Positions 1 through 17,037 of a stretch of 64,000 nucleotides of DNA are shown in pieces. Position numbers and translations under genes: made by a program. Source of the DNA: Salvia splendens (Eukaryota; Streptophyta; Magnoliopsida; Lamiales; Lamiaceae); NCBI RefSeq assembly GCF_004379255.2, contig NC_056048.1, forward strand, positions 1,364,001 through 1,428,000, in the 5' to 3' direction. Each line of letters opens with the position of its first letter. Positions within the stretch are counted from its first letter, which is position 1. Below the pieces are notes generated by a model. It saw only the letters and a program-made list of their open reading frames with translations. It was not told the DNA's origin and ran no database searches.

Positions 1-1170
1 CTCTAGTAAGCAGAATGGACAATCCCCCTTCTTCTCCTTTCCTGTCCCAAAGTCACCTATAAATGTTTATGATGTTAATAAATTTTTGGGCTCACCAATC
101 CACTCTCCACCCTTAAACTGAAGCATCATTATACAATTGGAGAATACATTAAATTCTAATAGGATGCAGAGTTCATTTTAATAAAATACAAAATAAATTA
201 AATTTATTTGTTAATCACAGAATAAAGGAACTAGAATATAATCCATAGACGGTGTTTATCAATAACCCTTAATATTGTAAGGTTTATGTTTAACTAAACT
301 ACTGAATGTCCTAGGTTCTAGCCACCAAATGGGACAGACTGGGATCATTTAGTTCCATTTCTCAACATCTCATAGTCATAGACGAAACATCATATTTATA
401 AAAATCTATTATCCATTAGATATTCCACGAAATTCCGTATTAAGTTAGCCTGGGTACCATCTTGACAGTTTTCAGCTTCATTCCTTTAAATTCCACACCT
501 TCGGACCATTAGATCGGCGATAATATATACACAAGCAACCGAATCTACACTTTTTTGAGATTCATTCACCTATAAACTACACACTTTCGGACCATTATTT
601 CAACGACAAAATACTATATCGCAAGCTCAATCTAACTACTAGATGAAAATTTGACCAAATTAGCATTTATCATATCAGTCTTGCGATACCAAGAAGAGAA
701 TAACCCCCCAAATAAGAAACCTCGTATTAGCCCAAACAAGTCTTGAACGGTGAAAACTCTAAATTAATAAGCATTTCCAGCTCGAATCCCAACCTTGTCA
801 CACTCAATACAGCAATTCTACATAAAAGAAATTCAATTAAAGTAAAATCAAACCATAATAGCAGTAACAGTCAATCGCATAGTGTTGAGTAATCATCACG
901 ATGAATAACAAAAACCGCACGCACAAAAACATGTGGAGAGAGAGGCGTCGTACAAACGGAGGAGTGGAGGAAGCGGAGGCAGAAATTAGCGAGGGGAGGG
1001 GTGAAGGTGAGGCACTGCAGGACGGAGTTGAGGTAGCAGGTGTTGCCGAGGTTCCGAAGCCCTAGCGGCGGCGAGCCGTGCTTCCGCTTCAGCGACTTGA
1101 GAAGGCTCGGCTGCCACGTCATCTGCAGCATGGCCATCAGCGCGCCGCCGCACCATTGGCCGGCCGCCAC
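1..1170 (-). CDS. UBP25: Ubiquitin carboxyl-terminal hydrolase, UBP25-like (5' part, partial)
   Basis: Two exons are visible on the minus strand. Exon 1 is 1137..954 (an in-frame upstream Met lies at 1170). Exon 2 begins at 56 and runs off the window. Exon 1 carries the USP Cys box, [17 protein letters not shown], which holds the nucleophilic cysteine, preceded by [11 protein letters not shown] as in plant UBP25. Exon 2 reads [14 protein letters not shown], matching the family's next segment. The splice (donor at 953-952, acceptor TAG at 59-57) keeps frame, with the junction inside a Cys codon. The family removes ubiquitin from proteins. The His/Asp catalytic box is outside the window. I prefer the Met at 1137 because family proteins start just before the MTWQPS motif. 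The gene is divergent from TURAN. Confidence 0.88.
57..953 (-). other. Intron 1 of the UBP25-like gene
   Basis: This AT-rich 897-bp stretch lies between the two UBP25 exons and has GT-AG borders on the minus strand. I see no other gene or element in it. Confidence 0.7.
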
Positions 1171-1840
1171 CTCCGAGATCGCATCACACTTGCAGATTCT
1201 GCTTCTATTCGGACTGAATTCGTCGTGGCGATGATTTTTCCCCCTTTTTTCGCAATCAAAACTAATCGGGAGCTAAAGAGGGGTTTCTTTCTGGGGTTAG
1301 GAGGTTTTCTTCGTTATTTTTTCCTTCGCTTTTTTAATATTTTCGAGTACTTTTTATCGTTATTTAACAAACATAGTACTTATATTTATAAATTTAATAC
1401 TACTAATATTACTATTATTATTCCTATTTCTTTTTATTTATAGTTAATTATATTTAACCGTAACTGGGTGGGCGGGAGAATGTGGACTGTGGGCCCAGGA
1501 GATGAGTTTGGCTCAAAATTTTATGTCACATTTTCTTTGAAATTTTTTTAACAAATGTATTATCATCTAACCGACGCACACACACGAGCTGAAACACACG
1601 CGCACAGCCTTCTTTCTCACTCTTTCTCTTGCCTTTGCCGCCGCCGCCTAAATCGCGGCCCTGCCTCCACCTTCCTCTCCTCTTATCGGCCAGACGACCA
1701 TTATATCCTTGGTCATACAGCCGGCTGTCTCAGTCGCCGATCAATCAGGCTGATTTGCAGTATCTGCTGCTGCCCTTTACTCAGCCGCCAGCCGCCCCGT
1801 CTCATTCGCCACTCCGCCCGATCGCATCCGAAACCAGCAG
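1171..1840. promoter_or_regulatory. Divergent promoter region of UBP25-like and TURAN
   Basis: The UBP25 start codon (minus, 1137 or 1170) and the first TURAN leader exon (plus, roughly 1560-1840) face away from each other. A possible leader exon of TURAN ends at the donor CAG|GTAAGTG at 1840/1841. The interval is AT-rich near 1320-1440 and becomes C- and CT-rich toward 1620-1820, like a plant 5' leader. Transcription starts are inferred, not seen. Confidence 0.4.
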
Positions 1841-2800
1841 GTAAGTGTATAATTGAATCGATTAACCGATTGATTTACTTGACATGATTTACTGAATACA
1901 GATTTGTTAGCTTGTGATTGGCCATTAATTTGTGATCGGTGTATGAGCTTCATGATGCACATGCCGGCAACTTAGAAAGTTGAATTTCACTAAATATATA
2001 TCTTGTTCTATGAGATAGTTTTGGGTTCAGATCAGTTTACCCAATTTACTTGTTTATAATTCAGTGATTGTGCGAGGTAGGGTACAGTGATACAATAAAA
2101 CTGCAGCAGCTTCATTCATAACTGTTGATTCTAAATTCACTAATTCAGATGCCCAATTTCGAAATTGGATTAGTGCAATGGCTAGACTAGTTACTTGGTA
2201 ATGCTAAAGTTTGACAATCAAGTCCCTGCTTTGGAATTTGTCCTAATAGTTTAGTGAACTATAAATAAATATTAGTAGATAAATAAATAATGTTATTCAT
2301 TTAAAGCATCAAAGTAAGTCTTGATTCTTCAAAACATAAATTGTCATCAAGTACTATCATATACTAGTATAATTCATTTTTATATTGTTTAAACTGGAGA
2401 TACTGGACATAACTTATCTGTATTTGGATTCTGCTATTAGCGGGTTGAAGCAGTTTAGATGGGTACTATAAAATTGACAATATAATTGCTAAACTTCCAT
2501 GAAGCTGAATGAGATTATCATTTGTAGATGAATAACCATAATGAGCAGCCAAAGGGCTAATGCCACATTATGGTACAGTGACAGTGAGTCTTGCATGGTG
2601 AGATAAAGTTGAGTGTCTTGTGTATTTAAAACAAAGAGGATCTTTAGATTTTTTACTTGGTTTAATTAATCTAAGCTTATATATTTGATAAATATGATAA
2701 TCAGATATGTGATACTGTACTAGTTACTTGGATGGCACATTTACATGAATTATATGCCATTTGTCTATTAACATATGTGTTCGAATATAGGAATATAATA

Positions 2801-3064
2801 CTCCCTCTGTCCCATAACAATATGCTCATTTTTGAAATGACACGAGAATTAATGCACAATTGGTAAAGTAAGAGAGATGAGGAGAAGGGTAGTCAAAGTA
2901 GTGTTATAGTGGGACCTACACTATTATTATTGTTTAATGAGTTGTAATGGTGGGCCATAGTGGTATAAGTTGTAAATAAATTGATGTATATGGGTAATGA
3001 GTTGTGGACAACTTTCTAAAAATAGAAATGCCCATATTTTTATGGGACTATGGGATGGAGGGAG
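2801..3064. mobile_element. MITE (CTCCCTCYGTCCC terminal inverted repeats)
   Basis: The left end CTCCCTCTGTCCCAT is mirrored by ATGGGATGGAGGGAG at the right end, and both are flanked by TA. The 264-bp, AT-rich, non-coding element with a TA target duplication is Stowaway/Tc1-mariner-like. It sits in the leader intron of TURAN and belongs to the same family as 51891-52142 and 57289-57501. Confidence 0.75.
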
Positions 3065-3310
3065 TAATAAGAAAATGTTTTGAACAATGGAACATGTTAT
3101 TATGAACCATGTTTTGTGATGTTGTTGAATGTTTTGAGAAGATAATAGTTAAGAATGGAAATTTGCTATCTGATGATTGAGGGGAAAAAGCTAAAAGTTT
3201 TAGTGGCAACAAAGGAAAAGAAAAGGTTCAAGAGTAAAGGAGATGTCAAGTTGAGGTGCTCTGATTAAAAGTTTTTATTCAGGTAGTGTATAGGGGACAC
3301 TCGGCCTCAA

Positions 3311-7861
<4,551 letters not shown>

Positions 7862-8747
7862 AAAGAATCAAAGAACTACATGAGGCATTCTATCAAGTTT
7901 TCTTGTACACTCGAAAGCAACAGAAGAATTTCATTTTTGTCGTCTTAGTAAGTCAATATGGTTTTGGACATCATGATATTTTTGCCTATATTTTACCACT
8001 AAATTCAGGTCTACTTTTGCTACAAACATCATATATTATCTTGTCTACATACACTTCTGTAATAACAACATTAATAATATATCACGATTAACGATCTAAA
8101 TTTCACCCATATGACTAGTTTAATCTTAGACTAACAAATCGAATGTAACCGTGTTTGGAATTATTTTATGTCAATTTCTCTTCACATTTTTTGTTTTGAT
8201 TCTTTTCATAAATTAGTCAAATGTGATTCACCCAAAAATATTTAATGCATCTAAATTAAAGTTCTTTAATATGGTGTGAAAGCTTAAAAAATAAGTTTTA
8301 GACGAATACGTTGCAAAAAATTAGATTTGTTAAGGAAAATATTATTCACATTAATATTTACCTTTCCTCCTTTTCTAAGCTTTTGTTTCTACATTTCTGT
8401 TTATGTATATAATTTTCTATATATATTAAGGCAACTTTTGTTAAGGCAATTTTATTTACTTTTCTATATTTCTGTTTATGTATATAATTATTTTTAATTT
8501 TAATAATTCTTAATACACTTCACGAGAAGAAGATTATAATGGTTAATAAAAGTTTTAAACTAGAATTTTTTATTAATATTCCGATTATTTATAGATATCT
8601 TCTTATTTGATTTTATAAACAATAAAATTTGCAAGTCTTAATTAGATATGGAGAAGTTTATTTCAATTTAAATGCCAGTGAAGAATCTACACCTAAAACC
8701 TCTCTTCTCAAATTAGGGTTTAAAGGATTTTGATTTTGTCTGCAACA
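7862..8747. other. TURAN 3' region and bystin promoter/leader
   Basis: AT-rich spacer. The first part is presumably the TURAN 3' UTR and the last 50-100 bp the bystin leader. I see no other gene. Confidence 0.4.
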
Positions 8748-11700
8748 ATGTCGAAGAAACGTCCACGAAACACGAATCCCGAGCCGTTTTTGCCGCTGGG
8801 CTCCGACGCATTCTCCACTGGAAAGAAGCGGCACAGGCTGCCGAAGCACCACCAGCTAGAGGACAAGCTCGTCCCGTCGACCGTCAGCTCCACGATCCTC
8901 AAGGAAGCCCTTTTGCAGCAGAAGGAGATCCAGCGAGAAGAGGAAAGCGCCAACAATGTCTCCGATCACACCGCCAACAGTAACATCGTGTTTCCCCAAA
9001 GTCACGGCCGCAAAGAAGACGAATACGACGATGACGACGTGGATGATTCCAAAGGGTTTTTCGAGGTTCGATTTACTCTCAATTAGCCTTGTTGTTTTGT
9101 TACGAGAACATATTTTGTTAAAATCAGAGGTTTTAGAAGAGTGGATTTGGGATTTGGATCAGTTTTTACGTGTCAGATAATTTTGGTGTAGAATGTTGTG
9201 TAATTGAATCCATCTTTTAGTGCTAATTGTATTTCTATGATGTAAAGGATGATATTAATGAGGAGGACGAGAAGTTGCTGGAGGCCTTCCTATCAAAAGA
9301 TAATAGCCTTGAACGAACCGTTGCTGACATCGTGGAGGAGATCACGAAAAAAGATGCTCAAGTTTCAATCGGTATGCGTTTAATTTGCTGATGACAATTA
9401 ACGCGTGCTTTTCATATTGGATGGGGACTCTAAGCATTAGTCCTAGAGTTTTGTTTCGGCAAATATTTTGTATTGCTAATGCAAAACCATGTGGTTGTCT
9501 ATTTATGAAATGATGCATAGTGTCGTGGACAATGGCTATTGGCAAGTTTATTGAATGGTGTGTGTTTGTGTTTAGGAGCACAACCAATGACGAAATCGGA
9601 CGACTCGGTCATTGAACTGTACAAGAGGTATGCTTAGAGGCTATAGCCTTGTCACAGATAACCAACTTTAATGTGATTTTTTGCTCGCCTTCCCCTTAGT
9701 AGTGATTTTACTGATTTAAGGTGGATACGTATTGTGCAGGGTTGGTAAACTGCTTAGCAAGTATACCTCTGGAAAGATTCCCAAAGCTTTGAAGTTCATA
9801 CCTTCTCAACCATCCTGGGAAGAACGTCTATACTTGACCGAACCTGATAAATGGTCACTGAATGCACTGTATCAAGCAATAGTAATCTTTGCTTCTAGTA
9901 TGGGTGTTAATAAGGTGGCACATTTCTATAAGTTTGTTTTGTTGCCACGCGTGAAAGAAGACATACGAAAAAATAAGACGCTGCACCCTGCTTTATATCA
10001 GTCGTTGATAAAGGCTTGCTACAAACAAGCTGCTTTTATTAAGGGAATCTTAATACCCTTGTGCGAGGTATGCTTTTGCTATATGGTGGATCTACGTTTT
10101 TCGTTTGGGTGAATATTTTAGTATGTTTCGTAGCCTATGAACAAGTCTATGTTCATGCTTACATATGATTGATTAATGCATTGTTTGTTAGTGTAAAGAG
10201 ACACTAAATGCAGCTTTTGGGAATTTCTCAAGCAACATGCATCTCGTTTTGCATTTCTGGAATTGAATTCAACTAGTTATGCCTGCTGTGTTCTTTTACA
10301 GTCAAGGACATGCAATCTAAGGGAGGCTGACATTATTGGGAGCATCATTAAGAAGGTTTCTATTCCTTATCCCCTGCCTAGGTAATGTTGCATCCCTCTG
10401 TTATAGTTCTTTTGAAAATTCCTTTCTCATTACTTGCTGAAGAAATCACTGATGAGATGCATAAGCTTGCTGAAAACCATGATATGAAAATTTTAATACC
10501 AAGAAACATGACTGTATCATTATCCATAAGTAACATGTACATATTTAGCAATTAACACTTCCGAAGCCTCTAATTTGAACAATTCTAATCAGTAAAGTGA
10601 GCAGTTGAAATGTTAACCCATGTCATAGGCTGTTCATAGACTCATAGATCAGTTTGTTTTGCTGAAATGACCCATTGCTCATCACCAGAAAATCAGCATG
10701 TCATTTAGCTGAACTGGACTGGCAACGTATTTGCACTTGGCTGGAATAGCATCAACAACAAAGTGAGATAGTTTCCTGAGATTTGGAAGTTGACTTCATT
10801 AGTACCCACTTACTTTTTTATAGGGAAACTTATAATTCCTCATGAATTGATTTTCTCTCGCCTAGTTCTCTAATTTCTAGTATTTTTATCTATTGATATA
10901 TTTCACAATTTGTTTGTTGATATGTTTTCTCTATTATTCATGACAGTGCCACATTAGCGACGCTTGCGGACATGGAATACAGCAGTACAACAAGGTTTAG
11001 ACATATGCAATAATCTTCTGGAATTCCATAAATGCACAACATAGTTTATATATCTGACGGTCAATAAGCTTGAAGTGACTTTCAAGAGCAAATCATAAAT
11101 ATTTTATTGATCCTCCTACGACCTAGCTGCTTACTAAGCGATCCATTGTATTGATTACAAAAGTTCCATTTTAATTGCAATGCTATTTATCTTCATTTAT
11201 TTTTTACCTGTATATCTTTGGATCCATCCTCATGAAGACAATTTCATTTGTACGTTCTGAGCAGTTATTCATCACGTTACTAATTGAGAAGAAGTGCGCA
11301 TTGACATATACTGCACTTGATGCTTTGGTTGCACATTTTATGAAATTCTATGATGAGTCCACAGTAATGCCTGTGATCTGGCATCAATCACTTCTTGCAT
11401 TTGCACAGAGGTTAGTTCATCTTCTTGACATTTTCTCCTAAAAATGAATTACTTAATATTTTCTTTTGATTGCATAGTGTAAATTTTTCCTGCTTTGCTT
11501 GATTCTTGTGCAGGTACAAAAAATGGATTAAAAAAGGAGGACAAAGATCGTCTCATTGCACTAGTTGAAAGGCAAATGCATAAACTAGTAAGATCATAAG
11601 CTTACCTATAATAAACTGATCTCATTCTTGTTTCTTATTCATGGAATTTGTGATACTATCTGCGTTTTTTCTCTATCACGCAGATTACGCCTGAAATACT

Positions 11701-12004
11701 GAGGGAGTTAAATAATAGCCGTAACTGTGGAGAGACAGATAGTGATCCTATGTCAATATATATCCTTTCCTTCTCCTTCGTTGAGTTTTATATTTATTCG
11801 CAACATACATTCTGACTTCCTGTTCTTAGTGATAATACCTTCCATCTTTACACAGGGTGTAGAACTAGTTTTTCTGAAACATTCGATAACTGTACCTAGT
11901 CGTGTTTCCTTAACTCCATAGCACCGACTCCTCTATCTGTAGTTAACAGAACAATTATAGAAGACAGGTATGACATTCCAGATGTTCCAATGGAGGAGGA
12001 TTAG
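8748..12004 (+). CDS. Bystin / ENP1 homologue, with two frame breaks as written
   Basis: Exons: 8748-9065, 9248-9371, 9576-9627, 9740-10067, 10302-10381, 10947-10994, 11265-11410, 11514-11587, 11684-11759, 11925-12004. Bystin is a nuclear/nucleolar factor required for 20S pre-rRNA processing and 40S export. Family marks include an N-terminal basic stretch, an acidic patch (DDDDVDD), LYLTEPDKWSLNALYQA, LLPRVKEDIRKNK, LVAHFMKF, VMPVIWHQSLLAFAQRY and a C-terminal VVNRTIIEDRYDIPDVPMEE. Two indels break frame: one T seems missing at about 11268 (exon 7), and one extra A sits in the A run at about 11518-11523 (exon 8). They cancel, but the frame between them has early stops. Ignoring them gives about 441 aa, the usual family length. 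Either these are assembly errors in short homopolymers or the copy is freshly inactivated. The last intron is U12-type. Confidence 0.85.
11760..11924 (+). other. U12-type AT-AC intron of bystin
   Basis: The intron starts ATATCCTTT at 11760 and ends CAC at 11924. TTCCTTAAC at 11906-11914 matches the U12 branch-site consensus, and its branch adenosine is about 11-12 nt from the 3' end. Splicing AT to AC joins T|CG into a Ser codon and gives the conserved reading MSISTPLSVVNR. No GT donor near the exon end gives this protein. An ATAG alternative at 11918|11919 would read SISPTPL, which is less family-like. Confidence 0.85.
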
Positions 12005-12740
12005 ATTTGCTACCGCTGTTCTTTCTTTTTTTGGTAAAGGTAATCTTCACATATCAAGTAGTAGATTCATTTTCTTGCATGAAATTTATTCCCATGAATC
12101 ATGTTTTTCATTGTTTATCACATGGATGATTTCTGATTATTCAAGCTGTTGATGTAGGTGGTTCAACAAATTCTGGGCCGAACTTCACCAGATAAACGTC
12201 CAATTGAGGTCAAGTTTAGGTGATCGAAGAAACTAGTGATTATATAGCACAAGGTCCACCTTATTTATATTCTATTTACCACGTTTTTTGTTTAAATGTT
12301 CGGTACATGTTCATTTATTTTATTTTGTAAATTAAATAAATAAAAACTAGCTTCTTCCTGCAGTTTTCCATTCAATTAAAGATCAGAGATGCAACATGAA
12401 GCAAATAGCACTTCCATAAATCCATTTTATAATTTTGTTCCTAAATGCTTCAATTAACATTATGAATTAACCATTTTTTATTCTAAAAGTGACAACCAAC
12501 CACAAATTTTATGGTCAGGGCAGAGCAATATATAATTAACTTCTATGTTTCTTCCAAATATCCAAGCTTAGTGTTTCTTTGTGTTGTTTCAAAGTGACAT
12601 TTTTAAAAATAAATTATCATTCTATTTACGTTATTCTTTTTCCACGTAACATACTTAACAGCATTGCATATAATTCCATGCGAGAAAAAAAAACATTTCA
12701 AATTTGATAAATGTGACAAACTAAAGAAACACGTATTCAT
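12005..12740. other. Bystin 3' region and intergenic
   Basis: AT-rich spacer after the bystin stop codon. It holds no ORF or repeat that I can support. Confidence 0.4.
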
Positions 12741-12874
12741 GTCATGATTAACGGGACGGACGACTCAATTGTCTGGGACAGAATTTCGGATTAGTATGAT
12801 ATTTCGTGTCATGATTAACGGGACGGTCGACTCAATTGTTTGGGACCGAATTTCGCATTAGTACGATATTGTTC
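12741..12874. repeat. Two-copy tandem repeat, 67-bp unit
   Basis: GTCATGATTAACGGGACGG begins at 12741 and again at 12808. Both copies continue through ACTCAATTGT..TGGGAC.GAATTTCG to a shared AGTA.GATATT end, with a few mismatches. The pair lies about 300 bp upstream of the PDH E1 beta start, inside its likely promoter. Confidence 0.8.
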
Positions 12875-13065
12875 GATTGGCTAATCCGAACTCCATTGGC
12901 GAAACACAAATTAGCAATAGGTGTGGGCAGTTGAGTTCATTCACACACAGGCGAAAATACAGATGAATCATCATAGGAATCATCGCCATTGCTATTTGCA
13001 CTTCAAATCTGCCTCTCTCTTTGCATTTGTATCTCCGCCTCCATCCCTCTCTCCTTCCCTCCCAA

Positions 13066-13071
13066 TATATA
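13066..13071 (+). promoter_or_regulatory. Possible TATA box of PDH E1 beta
   Basis: TATATA follows a pyrimidine-rich stretch about 100 bp before the ATG at 13172. This is a plausible core promoter, judged by position only. Confidence 0.4.
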
Positions 13072-13171
13072 GGCACTTTTTTCCGCCACATCACCTTACT
13101 CCGATTTCTCTCGCTCTCTCTCTAATCTCACAGCTTCAATCGCCTATACATTCGTAGAAACAGAGGCTTCA

Positions 13172-15994
13172 ATGGCAGCTTCATTTGGAGTTTCATCGGC
13201 CGCCATTCAAGCCGTCAAATCGTCTGCTTCTCCTCTCGCTTCTCTTCCAGGTATATATATATCTATTCTTCCCCTCCACCTACGGATCTTAATTTTGCGC
13301 ATGTAAAATTTGAATACCGCTGTAAACAATTGAAATTATCAGATTTTTTGATTTAGTGGAGCTACGTCTGGTTAATTTGTGTAAAATCGTTGGACTGCAT
13401 TCTGCGATCGTGAATCTCGTGGAATTTTGTTGTGTTCGTGATACATTGTATTCCGCTATTCACTGTTTGTTGATTTCGCAGTCGTCAGATCTGAGGCGAG
13501 GCCGATCTCCGGTCGGATTAATAGATCTCGGAATGCTGGGAAAATCGCTACCCACGCAGTTGCGGTTAGTGCTCTGTTGTGTGGTTGGATTTTATGCTGG
13601 TTCATTTTCCTTGTTAGATAGAGTAGAGAGGGGTTGTTTGGTTTTTGCTTCGTTTTAATCGACCTAGGTTTTGATTAATCTTTTGTATTCAGGCACAGAC
13701 TGAGAATCCTGCATCAGCTGCTTCCAAACCAGGGTATGACTTTTAGTTATTAACTATGCTTTTTCTGTTTCTGTTTGCACATCACAAATTGAAAATTCCA
13801 AGTTTCTTTTTGAAATCTACAGTGAGTGAGGTATGTGTTTCATGTGTTGCTGAATTCTCTTGGGCCTTGCCCTCTCTGAGCTCTTTTCATACTTTTTATT
13901 CGGAGGTGCCTTAATTCAAATTAATCTGCCTAGTATTGGATAACTTTCTCTGCATTTATGCTCACTATATCTATATGTATGTGGAATTCATATTCTGGTT
14001 CAACACTATGGTTATGCATGTGACCATTATGGAAAAAGACAAAGTCTATCATTAGTTTGTTTTTGTTACCTTACTGTGTGAAGGGAGAGGTTCTAGATTG
14101 AGTGTAACAAATTACGATGTTGCATGCAGACTTATCTATGGTATGTTCTTTAAGAGTTCGATAATTAGTTAAAAACTACGGAAATAGCTTGTAGACTGAA
14201 TTACAAAAATTAAAACTAAGAGTCCTGCTATATAATCATCGTCACAGGAAGACAGACTGAATGGTTTGTGGTTCATACTAGGACGTGACTGTACACATGT
14301 ACGTGTTGATGTTGTTTGCTGCAAACAATTATTGAGAATTGCACTCTTTACCCAACTATTCTTTCACACTCAAATTGTTGGATTGACTTTCTCCTCTGAA
14401 ACTTTGCAACCTGATTGTTTCTTTGTTTTTTTGTTTAACTTTGCAATCTGACCATTGCAATTTTGGCAGTGAATTTTTGTTTCTAGCTAAAATTTGCATT
14501 TTTACTGTTTTATAAGTGATATTTGGTATTCCACTTAACTACCTATTTATTAAACTTAATCAAATTGTGCTTAATTTAACATTTGAATGGTTTGTGTAGA
14601 ATTTACCATCACCAGAGTGACAGAGTCTAGCTGAGCACTTCTCATGAGAAAGGAATTAGATTTAACTCCTAACGCGACAAAGATAGCCTTGATACTTGGC
14701 ATCTAACACATATTTTGGCTGTTGGTTGTAATGTATAACGTCTTGCCAATTGCAATATAAAAAAGCTTAAGGTTACAAAGTTTTAAGTGGCCAGGTTGGT
14801 GGCAATTCAGATTCAACATCTCTCTAATCCATGCAATATTAAATTCTGATTATAGTTAAATGAATTGGTGGGATTGTGTGATCGTTCAAATGTGAGATTC
14901 TGTGCTCAAGCCATTGCAGTGTTGGGAAATATCTATGTATTGTTGCAATCATGTTTCATACCATACCATACCATACCATACCAGCTCTCTTATCTTAAAT
15001 CCTTATGGTTACCTGTTCCAGGCATGAATTGCTGCTGTTTGAAGCCCTTAGAGAAGGACTGGAGGAAGAAATGGAGAGAGATCCTCGAGTTTGTCTCTTT
15101 GGTGAAGATGTGGGACATTATGGTGGTTCGTACAAGGTCAGCAAGGGTCTTGCTGAGAAGTATGGAGATCTGAGGGTGCTCGATACGCCCATTGCTGAAA
15201 ATTCTTTTACTGGCATGGCCGTTGGGGCAGCTATGACAGGTCTAAGGCCAGTTGTCGAGGGCATGAACATGGGATTTCTTCTATTGGCCTTCAACCAAAT
15301 ATCTGACAACTGCGGCATGTTGCACTACACCTCAGGCGGGCAATTCACGATTCCGACTGTCATCCGAGGACCGGGAGGAGTTGGGCGCCAACTTGGGGCC
15401 GAGCACTCACAGAGGCTCGAGTCCTACTTCCAGTCAATCCCCGGAATCCAGATGGTTGCCTGTTCGACCCCATACAACGCCAAGGGTCTGATGAAGGCTG
15501 CCATCCGCAGTGAGAACCCTGTGGTTCTGTTCGAGCACGTGCTCCTATACAACTTAAAGGAAAGAATTCCCGATGAAGAGTACGTAGTGTCACTAGAAGA
15601 AGCAGAGATGGTGAGGCCCGGCGAGCATGTCACAATCTTAACATACTCTAGGATGCGATACCACGTCATGCAAGCTGCCAAGACCCTGGTGAACAAAGGC
15701 TACGACCCAGAAGTGATCGACATTAGGTCTTTGAAGCCCTTTGATCTCTACACAATCGGAAACTCCATTAAGAAAACACACAAAGTTTTGATCGTCGAGG
15801 AGTGCATGAGAACAGGTGGTATCGGGGCCAGCCTTACTGCTGCAATAAACGAGAACTTCAACGACTACTTGGACGCGCCAATTGTTTGCCTCTCGTCTCA
15901 GGACGTGCCCACTCCTTATGCCGGGACGTTGGAGGAGGTGACTGTCGTCCAACCTGCGCAGATTGTAACGGCTGTTGAGCAGCTCTGCCGGTAG
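13172..15994 (+). CDS. Pyruvate dehydrogenase E1 component subunit beta, chloroplastic
   Basis: Four exons: 13172-13250, 13482-13564, 13693-13733, 15022-15994 (1176 nt, 391 aa). With E1 alpha it forms the thiamine-diphosphate E1 of the plastid pyruvate dehydrogenase complex, which makes acetyl-CoA for fatty-acid synthesis. The first about 65 residues, rich in Ser/Ala with few acidic residues ([18 protein letters not shown]), look like a plastid transit peptide. The mature part starts [17 protein letters not shown] and has the transketolase-type core ([52 protein letters not shown]) and the C-terminal half ([37 protein letters not shown]). It is the plastid form by similarity: the mitochondrial E1 beta differs strongly. 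Intron 3 is 1288 bp and contains a CCATA run at 14958-14982. Confidence 0.95.
14958..14982. repeat. Microsatellite, CATAC units
   Basis: About five CATAC units lie just before the last exon of the PDH E1 beta gene, 40 bp upstream of its acceptor. Confidence 0.75.
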
Positions 15995-17037
15995 CTTTGG
16001 AAGACCTCTCTCTGCCTCTCTGCAATACAACGGTATCTCTTTTCATCATAACTCAGTTATCCTTTTTTCAAAAAAACTAGTTTTTGTTATTAGATGTTAG
16101 ATCAGTTATTTAAATGATTGTGAACCTATTTATGTCTACTCTATGTTTGGAGAAAATCAGTAGTTTTTTTTTGTGAGATTTTCTGAACTTGTTAAATTCA
16201 GTTATTTTTGTTATTTGCAGTGCATACTCACGAAAATTAGGGTTTCTTTCAACACACAAATCAATGTTGGGAATTGTGTAGTATGTTCGAAAGTTTGAGC
16301 CTTTCAATTTCGAAAAGGATGAATTTGTCGTCAAATGAGTAATCCAAATTGAATACTTACATTTTAACTTGAAGTCAATAAATTTTATACATGGACGAAA
16401 TTAATTAAAATATGTGTGAAATAGGAGTACGTTAAACAACTTTTATCATTTAGATGTAACCTGTGAGCATTAGTCAGGACGTAGATTGTTTTATTGTAGG
16501 TTTACATTTACACACGTTTATTACACTTCAATTTTGTACTGTTTCTCGTAATATTGTCTGTATCACACTTGTACTTTCCCTTGTATTTCGAACCTTGAGT
16601 TTTAATCTAGGCACATAATTGAATTTAAGAATACAAGTAAGAAATAATTTATTTAGAAATATATAAGAATGTGATTTCTGAATACTAACAGTAGCATCAA
16701 ACATATACCCTATTAATTTAAAAATATATAAGATGTGACATATATAGTAGTACATGTGGATGAAATGTGTTTAAATTAGCTAGAGTATATTTCAACACTT
16801 TTTATCCTGAATTTTCTGTCACCATCTCCTTGTTTTATCTCAGCCCTCATGTGCTCCTTAAAAAACAAAAACATAAGATTTTTAAGTGTTAATTTTTGGA
16901 AAGAAATATAGTCCTTACATATGTTGAGAATACAACAATCATTCCCGTTTAATGCCAATTTATTAAAAAATATTATTAACATTTTTAATTTTACAAAATT
17001 CATAAAAATCAGAATTTGATCCATTCATTTTCTTTAC
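15995..17037. other. PDH E1 beta 3' region and AT-rich spacer
   Basis: Contains the presumed 3' UTR and then AT-rich DNA without a supportable gene. Confidence 0.4.

Noticed and set aside
15360..16049. Minus-strand ORFs opposite PDH E1 beta
   Set aside because: They are shadows of a strongly conserved plus-strand exon.
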